Of a stretch of 64,000 bases of DNA, positions 58,441 through 64,000 are shown piece by piece. The DNA is taken from NCBI RefSeq assembly GCF_028993575.1, contig NZ_CP118615.1, positions 1,984,001 through 2,048,000 of the forward strand, in the 5' to 3' direction. Within the stretch, counting starts at the first letter, position 1, and each line of letters starts with the position of its first letter. The position numbers and the translations under genes were made by a program. The stretch is from Micromonospora cathayae (lineage in GTDB: Bacteria > Actinomycetota > Actinomycetes > Mycobacteriales > Micromonosporaceae). Below the pieces are notes generated by a model that was given only the letters and a program-made list of their open reading frames with translations, searched no databases and was not told the origin of the DNA.

Positions 58441-59040
58441 TCACCGGGATGACGTCCGGGAGGACCCCGGCACCGGTCCTCGTACGTCGATGTCGTAGCC
58501 GGCGGCCACGTCCCCGCATTCGACCAGAGTCACCTGGGCGGCATGCCGGCGCAGGTAGGCGCGTGCGCCCCGGTCGCCCCGCGCGGCTGCGGCGGCCTCC
58601 GCCCAGTGGTCGCGGCCGAACAGCACGGGATGGCCGGGCTCGCCGTCGTAGCAGGCCCGGGCCAGGCAGCCGGGGTGTGCGTGGGCCAGCAGCCGGGCCA
58701 CCGCCGTAGCGGAGACCCCTGGCATGTCGACCAGGTGCACGCACAGCGCCGAGATCCCGGGCAGGCCGGCGGCCGTACCGATGCCGAGCCGCAGCGACGA
58801 GGCCATCCCCTCGGCCCAGTGCGGGTTGTCGACGACGTGGACGTCGGTCAGGTCGACGGCCGCCCGGGTCCGGCGGGCCCCGGCACCGAGCACCACGACG
58901 ACCGGGTCGCAGCCGCCGTCGCGGAGCACGCGGAGCGCCCGGCCGAGGAAGACGGGTGCCTTCGGGCCACCGTAGCGACGGCCCGACCCGGCGGCCAGGA
59001 TCAGTCCGGCGACCCGGTGTGCCCGGTGGTCCGGCGTCAT
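58441..59040 (-). CDS. MocA-like molybdenum cofactor nucleotidyltransferase
   Basis: A 199-residue NTP-transferase. The nucleotide-binding start is VAGLILAAGSGRRYGGPKAPV, with HWAEGMASSLRLGI, HLVDMPGVSATAVARLL and PGHPVLFGRDHW. The family transfers CMP (MocA) or GMP (MobA) to molybdopterin. Since it ends an operon for a molybdenum hydroxylase, the MocA role, making the cytosine dinucleotide form, is more likely. Its ATG overlaps the XdhC stop as ATGA. Confidence 0.88.
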   Translation of the reverse strand: MTPDHRAHRVAGLILAAGSGRRYGGPKAPVFLGRALRVLRDGGCDPVVVVLGAGARRTRAAVDLTDVHVVDNPHWAEGMASSLRLGIGTAAGLPGISALCVHLVDMPGVSATAVARLLAHAHPGCLARACYDGEPGHPVLFGRDHWAEAAAAARGDRGARAYLRRHAAQVTLVECGDVAAGYDIDVRGPVPGSSRTSSR

Positions 59041-60029
59041 CCCGAAAGACCGGCGGTGAATGCCGGGGTACCGCCGACCGGGAGCCGCGAGTCGCGCAAC
59101 CGGCCCCCGTCCCGGCCGTTCGCCACCGCGACGACCTCGGCGAGGATGGAGAGGGCCGCCTCGGCGAGCGACCTGCCGCCGAGGTCCAGACCGGCGGGTC
59201 CGGCCAGCCGGTCCAGGCCCGGTGTCCCGGCCAGGCGGCGCAGCCGCTGCGCGTGGGTGGCCCGGCTACCGAGCGCCGCCACGTGTCCCGCGCCGCCGGC
59301 CAGCGCCGCGCGGACTGCCCGGTCGTCGATGCGGGGGTCGTGGCTCAACGCCACCACGGCGTCTCCCGGGCCGAGCGGATGGCGGGCCAGCCACTCGTCC
59401 GGCCAGGCCCGCACCAACCCGGCAGTGGTCGGCACCGCCCCGGCGCCGACGTGACCGGGACGGGGATCGACCACCGACACCGCCAGGTCCACCGACTCCG
59501 CCAGCGTCGCCAGCGTCGCGGCCAGGTCGGTCGCCCCGACGAGCACCAGCCGTCGCCGGCGGGGCAGTTCCTCGACGTACGCCGGGTGGTCGGCGTGCAG
59601 CCGGTCCACGGTCGGGGCCACCGTCCACCGGTACGGCGGTCGCAGGCCGACACCCACCGCGAGCGGCCGGTCCCGCCGTAACCCCACGCTGATCGCCCGG
59701 TGGACCGCCGAGGGCGGTGCCGGCACGACCAGCACCTCCAGGGTGGCGGTGCAGGCGGGCGTCGCCTCCCAGGGCAGCAGGGACTCGCCCGGTGTCACCG
59801 GTAGCAGGTGCGGTTCCGCACCGGCGAGGACGGCGCGGGCGGCGTCCACCACGACCGCCTCCACGCAACCCCCGGATACCGAGCCGCGCCACGTGCCGTC
59901 CGCCGCGACGGCCATCGTCGACCCCAATGGTCGTGCTCCCGGACCGTCCCGCGTCACCAGCCGGGCGAGGGCGACGGAGCGTCCCGCCCGGCGGTGGGCG
60001 TCGACGAACGGCCAGACCTCACGCAACAT
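59037..60029 (-). CDS. xdhC: XdhC-family molybdenum cofactor insertion protein
   Basis: A 330-residue XdhC/CoxI protein. The first part carries STMAVAADGTWRGSVSGGCVE, and the C-terminal Rossmann half has VLVGATDLAATLATLAESVDLAVSVVDPR and AALGSRATHAQRLRRLAG. Such chaperones bind the modified molybdenum cofactor, help sulfurate it and insert it into the enzyme. It overlaps the large subunit gene by 11 bases and the MocA-like gene by 4, consistent with one operon of five genes. Confidence 0.92.
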   Translation of the reverse strand: MLREVWPFVDAHRRAGRSVALARLVTRDGPGARPLGSTMAVAADGTWRGSVSGGCVEAVVVDAARAVLAGAEPHLLPVTPGESLLPWEATPACTATLEVLVVPAPPSAVHRAISVGLRRDRPLAVGVGLRPPYRWTVAPTVDRLHADHPAYVEELPRRRRLVLVGATDLAATLATLAESVDLAVSVVDPRPGHVGAGAVPTTAGLVRAWPDEWLARHPLGPGDAVVALSHDPRIDDRAVRAALAGGAGHVAALGSRATHAQRLRRLAGTPGLDRLAGPAGLDLGGRSLAEAALSILAEVVAVANGRDGGRLRDSRLPVGGTPAFTAGLSG

Positions 60030-62142
60030 GGGGATCGTCGACAGTCGTGTCGTCCGGCTCCAACACCCGGTCCAGCCGGATCGGGAGGGTCCGCTGCCGG
60101 GTGCCGGTGGCGTGCCAGACGGCGTTGGCGATCGCCGCCGCGGTGCCGGCGGTGCCGATCTCGCCGAGACCGTTGAACCCGGACGGATCCTGGGGTTCGT
60201 AGTCCGGTACGAAGTCGGCCTCGATCTCGGGCACGTCGGCGTGTGACGCGATGTGGTAGCCGGCGAGGTCGGCGTTGGCCTGCCGCCCGGTGCGGGGATC
60301 CCGCACGCTCTCCTCGTGCAGGGCCATGGACAGCCCCATGATCATCCCACCGACCAGCTGGCCGCGGGCCAGCAGCGGGTTGATCACCCGGCCCACGGCG
60401 AACATGCCGAGCAGCCGGCGTACCCGCACCTCGCCGGTCGCCGGGTCGACGGTGACCTCCGCGAAGACCGCGCTGAAGGTCTGCCGTTCCCGCTGCGGCC
60501 GGTAGTCGATCAGGGCGGTGGTGTCCGCCGTGGCGGTCACCGGCCGGTCCGGTCCGTCCAGCTTCTCCCGCAGCTTCCCGGCGGCCTCGACGATGGCGAA
60601 CGACCAGGACGTTGTCCCCCGGGAGCCGCCCGCTCCCCAGGCCATGCCGAGGTCGCTGTCACCGATGCGGATCCGGACCTGCTCCGGGCCGACCCCGAGC
60701 GCGTCGGCAGCGACCGCGGTCAGCGCGGTACGGGCACCCGTACCGATGTCACTCGCGCCGACCGCCACCGTGAACGTCCCGTCCGCCTCGGCGGTGATCG
60801 AGGCCGTCGACGGAAACACCCCGGCGCTGAACGAGGTGGTGGCCAGGCCGGTGCCGACCAGCAGCGGACCCTCCCGCCGGGACCGGGGACGCCGGTCCCG
60901 CGCCGCCCAGCCGAACCGGCGGGCTCCCTCCCGCAGGCAGGAGACCAGGCGACGGCTGCTGAACGGCAGCCCCGACACCGGGCCGACGGTGGGCTGGTTG
61001 CGCAGCCGCAGCTCCAACGGGTCCAGGCCGAGTCGCTCGGCCACCTCGTCGACCGCCGACTCCAGGGCGAACGATCCGGGCGTCGCGCCCGGTCCGCGCA
61101 TCGAGGCCGGCGGCAGGATGTCCAGCGGTACGGCGGTGAGCTGGGTACGGATCGCCGGTGCCGCGTACAGGATCTTGGCCTGTTCGGTGCACCACTCGAT
61201 GTACTCGGCCAACGGCGAGAGGGCGTACGCGGGACGGTGGTGGATGGCGCGCAGCCGGCCGTCGGCGTCCGCGCCGATCCGTACCAACTGGTCGGTCGGG
61301 GGACGCGACGCGGTCGCCTCGAAGACCTGTGCCCGGGTCAGCACGATCCGCACCGGACGCCCGTACCGGGCGCTGGCCATCGACCCGAGGATCACCTGCG
61401 GACCGCACGCGCCCTTGCCGCCGAAACCGCCGCCGACGTGCTCGGAGCGGACGTGCACCCGTTCCCGGTCCATGGACCACAGCGCGGCCAGGACCTCGGA
61501 CACGCTGAACGCGCCCTGGTTGGAGTCCACGGCGTACAGGTCACCCTCGTGCCACCACACGGTCGCGGCGTGCGGTTCCAGGGCGGTGTGGCTCTCCTCG
61601 GGGGTGCGGTACCGCTCCTCGACCACCACGGTGGACGCGGCCAGCTCCGCGTCCAGGTCGCCGGTGTCCGCCTCCGGGCCGAACGCGGTCGACCCCGGAC
61701 GGGCGGCCGGATGCTCCAGCCGGAAGTCCAGGTCGTGCGGCTCGACGTGGTAGCTCAACCGAAGCGCTGCTGCCGCCGCCCTGGCCTGCTCGGACGTCTC
61801 GGCCACCACCAGCGCCACCGGCCGGCCCGCGTACGGGACCACGTCGTCCTGCAACAGTTGCAGGCTGCCGTCCGGACCGAAGTAGTTGCCGGCCGCGGGG
61901 TTGAGCCGGGGCGCGTTGCGGTGGTCGAGCACCCCCAGCACCCCGGGCAGAGCGAGCGCGGTCGTGGCGTCGATGTCGCGAATCCGGCCCCGGGAGACAC
62001 TGGCGGTCACCAGCCAGCCGTGGGCCAGGTCCGGTACCGGTACGTCGGCGGCGTAGCGGGCGGTGCCGGTGACCTTGAGCGGGCCCTCGATCCGGGGACG
62101 CGGGGCACCGACCGCACCGGGGGCGGGCGTGGGCGTGCTCAT
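60019..62142 (-). CDS. Molybdenum hydroxylase large subunit (PaoC/YagR-like aldehyde oxidoreductase)
   Basis: A 707-residue molybdopterin-binding subunit of the xanthine oxidase family. The N-terminal a/b hammerhead domain is RPRIEGPLKVTGTARYAADVP. Cofactor-contact blocks are EHVGGGFGGKGACGPQ, RGPGATPGSFALESAVDEVAERLGLDPLELRLRN and the C-terminal GLGEIGTAGTAAAIANAVWHATG with the base-catalytic glutamate. The subgroup, judged by length and partners, is that of PaoABC aldehyde oxidoreductase rather than true xanthine dehydrogenase. ATG 62142 overlaps the FAD-subunit stop. Confidence 0.9.
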   Translation of the reverse strand: MSTPTPAPGAVGAPRPRIEGPLKVTGTARYAADVPVPDLAHGWLVTASVSRGRIRDIDATTALALPGVLGVLDHRNAPRLNPAAGNYFGPDGSLQLLQDDVVPYAGRPVALVVAETSEQARAAAAALRLSYHVEPHDLDFRLEHPAARPGSTAFGPEADTGDLDAELAASTVVVEERYRTPEESHTALEPHAATVWWHEGDLYAVDSNQGAFSVSEVLAALWSMDRERVHVRSEHVGGGFGGKGACGPQVILGSMASARYGRPVRIVLTRAQVFEATASRPPTDQLVRIGADADGRLRAIHHRPAYALSPLAEYIEWCTEQAKILYAAPAIRTQLTAVPLDILPPASMRGPGATPGSFALESAVDEVAERLGLDPLELRLRNQPTVGPVSGLPFSSRRLVSCLREGARRFGWAARDRRPRSRREGPLLVGTGLATTSFSAGVFPSTASITAEADGTFTVAVGASDIGTGARTALTAVAADALGVGPEQVRIRIGDSDLGMAWGAGGSRGTTSWSFAIVEAAGKLREKLDGPDRPVTATADTTALIDYRPQRERQTFSAVFAEVTVDPATGEVRVRRLLGMFAVGRVINPLLARGQLVGGMIMGLSMALHEESVRDPRTGRQANADLAGYHIASHADVPEIEADFVPDYEPQDPSGFNGLGEIGTAGTAAAIANAVWHATGTRQRTLPIRLDRVLEPDDTTVDDPHVA

Positions 62143-63158
62143 CGGGTCCGCTCCCTTCCGGCGGGTCCGCCGGGCACGGCCGCCGCGAGGTCGCCGAGCA
62201 CGGCCACCACGAGGTTGCGGGCCAGGGTCACCTTGTACGCGTTGTCGCGCAGCGGCTCGGCGGCGCTCAGGGCCAGGTCGGCGGCGGCCCGGAACCGGTC
62301 GGCGGTGGGCCGGGCACCGTGCAGCGCCGCCTCGGCGGCCCCGGCCCGCCAGGGCCGCGACGCCACGCCGCCGAGGGCGATCCGCACGTCGTGCAGCACC
62401 CCGTCGCGCAGGTCGAGGGCGGCGGCGACGGAGACGGTCGCGAAGGCGTACGACGCGCGTTCGCGGACCTTGCGGTAGCGCGACCGCAGGCGGCCGGCGG
62501 ACCCGGGCAGGACGACTTCGGTGACCAGCGCGCCGGTCGGCAACGCGGTCTCCCGGTCCGGGCGGTCACCGACCGGCAGGTAGAACCGCGACAGCGGGAT
62601 CTCCCCGGCGCCGTCGAGCGTCCGGTAGCGCACCACCGCGTCGAACGCGGCGAGCGCCACCGCCAGGTCCGACGGATGGGTGGCCGCGCAGTGCGCGGAG
62701 TGGCCGAGCACCGCGTGGTTGTGGTGCACCCCGGTGATCGCGGCGCACCCGCTGCCGGGCGCCCGTTTGTTGCACGGCGCGTCGACGTCGGCGAAGTAGC
62801 CGCACCGGGTCCGCTGCAACAGGTTGCCGCCGACGGTGGCCATGTTGCGCAGTTGGCCGGACGCGCCGGCCAGTACGGCCTGGGTCAGCGCCGGGAACCG
62901 GCGGCGCACTCCGGGGTGCGCCGCCAGGTCGCTGTTCGTCGTGGTCGCGCCGACCACCAGCCCGCCGTCGGGTGTGTCCCGGACCCCGTCGAGGGGGAGC
63001 CGCCGTACGTCGACCAGCCGGGTCGGTTCCTCCACCCCGCACTTCATCAGGTCGACGAGGTTGGTGCCCCCGCCCAGGTACCGTGCGCCGGGATCCCCGG
63101 CGACCGCGGTGAGCGCGTCCCGGACCCGGTCCGGACGCAGGTAGGCGAACTCCCTCAC
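62139..63158 (-). CDS. Molybdenum hydroxylase FAD subunit with extra [4Fe-4S] site (PaoB/YagS-like)
   Basis: A 339-residue FAD-binding subunit. The FAD motif is ARYLGGGTNLVDLMK, and the second contact is ATVGGNLLQRTRCGYF. The insertion TRCGYFADVDAPCNKRAPGSGCAAITG, with a further cysteine in GHSAHCAATHPSD, gives four cysteines. In E. coli PaoB an insertion of this kind binds an additional [4Fe-4S] cluster. GTG 63158 overlaps the 2Fe-2S subunit stop as GTGA. Confidence 0.9.
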   Translation of the reverse strand: MREFAYLRPDRVRDALTAVAGDPGARYLGGGTNLVDLMKCGVEEPTRLVDVRRLPLDGVRDTPDGGLVVGATTTNSDLAAHPGVRRRFPALTQAVLAGASGQLRNMATVGGNLLQRTRCGYFADVDAPCNKRAPGSGCAAITGVHHNHAVLGHSAHCAATHPSDLAVALAAFDAVVRYRTLDGAGEIPLSRFYLPVGDRPDRETALPTGALVTEVVLPGSAGRLRSRYRKVRERASYAFATVSVAAALDLRDGVLHDVRIALGGVASRPWRAGAAEAALHGARPTADRFRAAADLALSAAEPLRDNAYKVTLARNLVVAVLGDLAAAVPGGPAGRERTR

Positions 63159-63694
63159 GACGTCACCCCCTGCCGGAGCGCGGTCTCGCGGACCGCGCGC
63201 ACGATCGACGGGTACGCCCCGCAGCGGCACAGGTTGCCGCTCATCCGCTCGCGTACCTCGGCCTCGTCCAGGTCCGGTCGCCGGTCCGGTGTGTCGTCGG
63301 CGGTGACCGCGCTCGGCCAGCCGGCCGCGTACTCGGCGAGCATCCCGACCGCCGAGCAGATCTGCCCGGGGGTGCAGAAGCCGCACTGGAATCCGTCGAG
63401 GCGGACGAACGCCTCCTGGATCGGTGTCAGCCCGCCCTCGCCGGCCAGCCCCTCCACAGTGGTGATCGCCGCCTCGTCGGCGGTGACCGCGAGGACCAGG
63501 CAGGAGACCACCCGCCGGCCGTCGCGCAGCACCGTGCACGCACCGCACTGCCCGTGGTCGCACCCCTTCTTCGGCCCGGTGACGGCCAGGTCGTCCCGTA
63601 ACGCGTCGAGCAGCGTCCGACGGTTGTCCACCGTCAGCCGGTGCGTCACGTCGTTGACTCGTAGCGATATCTCGCTGCGGGTGTGGTCGTTCAT
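63155..63694 (-). CDS. Molybdenum hydroxylase 2Fe-2S subunit
   Basis: A 179-residue iron-sulfur subunit. The plant-type cluster is bound by CDHGQCGAC and the downstream cysteine in VVSCLVL. The second cluster uses GFCTPGQIC and GNLCRCG. Unlike E. coli PaoA it begins directly at the fold (RSEISLRVNDVTHRL) with no Tat signal, so the enzyme should stay in the cytoplasm. ATG 63694 follows AAGAGGA. It is the first gene of the five-gene operon. Confidence 0.93.
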   Translation of the reverse strand: MNDHTRSEISLRVNDVTHRLTVDNRRTLLDALRDDLAVTGPKKGCDHGQCGACTVLRDGRRVVSCLVLAVTADEAAITTVEGLAGEGGLTPIQEAFVRLDGFQCGFCTPGQICSAVGMLAEYAAGWPSAVTADDTPDRRPDLDEAEVRERMSGNLCRCGAYPSIVRAVRETALRQGVTS

Positions 63695-64000
63695 CGTCGT
63701 CCTCTTCCCGGCCGGAATGCAGGCGTGAAATGGCGTCCGAGATAACGAACAAAGCACTTATGGAATCAGTTCTCGAGGCGCGGCGTCTAGTTCAATGCTC
63801 GCGATTACTTGCCCGATCCTCCACAATTCCGGGAAGTGCCCCCGGGCTGCCGGCCCCGGCCGCGTCCGCGTCCGCGTCCGCGTCCACCAGCGTGGAACCT
63901 CCCGGTGCTGCCGCTCAGCGGGCCGCCAACGCGTACGGTCGCGCCGGCACCCGGGGCCGTCGGCAGAAGTAGACGAAGGCCGGTGGCAGGTTCGCCCACA
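63695..64000. other. Upstream region of the aldehyde oxidoreductase operon, right edge of window
   Basis: A 306-base stretch with no convincing gene. The first 130 bases are AT-richer (ATAACGAACAAAGCACTTATGG at about 63742, TCTAGTTCAATG at about 63787) and probably hold the operon promoter. Further right is a four-copy CGCGTC/CCGCGT hexamer run (63860-63885) inside Ala/Ser-rich low-complexity sequence. A gene outside the window may begin or end near here. Confidence 0.4.

Noticed and set aside
63730..63972. Small ORF at the right edge with Ala/Ser repeats
   Set aside because: No ribosome site, low-complexity repeat-driven translation, and no family resemblance.

Overview
The DNA is very GC-rich, with C/G-ending codons, frequent GTG starts and ATGA/GTGA start-stop overlaps. 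Together with an ansamycin-type cluster, LAL regulators and actinobacterial families such as DUF5988 and SdpC, this points to an actinomycete, most likely a Micromonosporaceae member; the genus is an inference. The left 17.6 kb is the 3' side of an ansamycin (3-amino-5-hydroxybenzoate, AHBA) cluster. It holds the end of a modular PKS protein, a final KS-AT-ACP module with no reductive domains, a RifF-type amide synthase, a flavin hydroxylase, an exporter, aminoDAHP synthase, aminoDHQ synthase, a fused RifL-RifM protein, AHBA synthase, aminoDHQ dehydratase, a type II thioesterase, a second RifM phosphatase, a DUF5988 protein and a phosphopantetheinyl transferase. The kanosamine kinase (RifN) is not in the window.

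At 17.7-20.1 kb, convergent with the phosphopantetheinyl transferase, three minus-strand genes look like an SdpC-SdpA-SdpB toxin operon, related to the Bacillus sporulation-delaying (cannibalism) peptide system. A large LAL regulator is divergent from it, and no SdpI-type immunity gene is visible. This is the most unusual system in the window. From 23 to 30 kb there is a reductase-like gene, a secreted GH43-CBM6-CBM13 arabinoxylan enzyme and a divergent ChvE/MmsA/MmsB-type sugar ABC importer. The GH43/importer intergenic region carries two near-identical LacI-type palindromes.

A class I ribonucleotide reductase operon (30.2-34.1 kb) is preceded by tandem NrdR boxes and a cobalamin riboswitch. 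From 34.2 to 40.8 kb is a compact, unrecognised biosynthetic island: dipeptide epimerase, MFS exporter, cysteine-synthase-like PLP enzyme, two methyltransferases and an ATP-grasp ligase. It suggests a modified dipeptide or amino-acid product. A peptide/nickel-type ABC importer with a fused permease-ATPase follows (40.75-46.2 kb), and its last gene overlaps the island tail-to-tail through a 9-bp tandem repeat.

The right third is mostly small regulatory units: ArsR with AHSA1 and RibD-like genes, a secreted tripeptidyl-peptidase-like hydrolase, an apparently leaderless MerR gene, and a TetR/quinone-reductase divergent pair with two operators. A scarred stretch (52.5-58.4 kb) follows, with a half tRNA, truncated genes, two fatty-acid desaturases, a GAF-ANTAR protein and its remnant. 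The window ends with a three-subunit molybdenum aldehyde oxidoreductase of the PaoABC type with its XdhC and MocA maturation factors.
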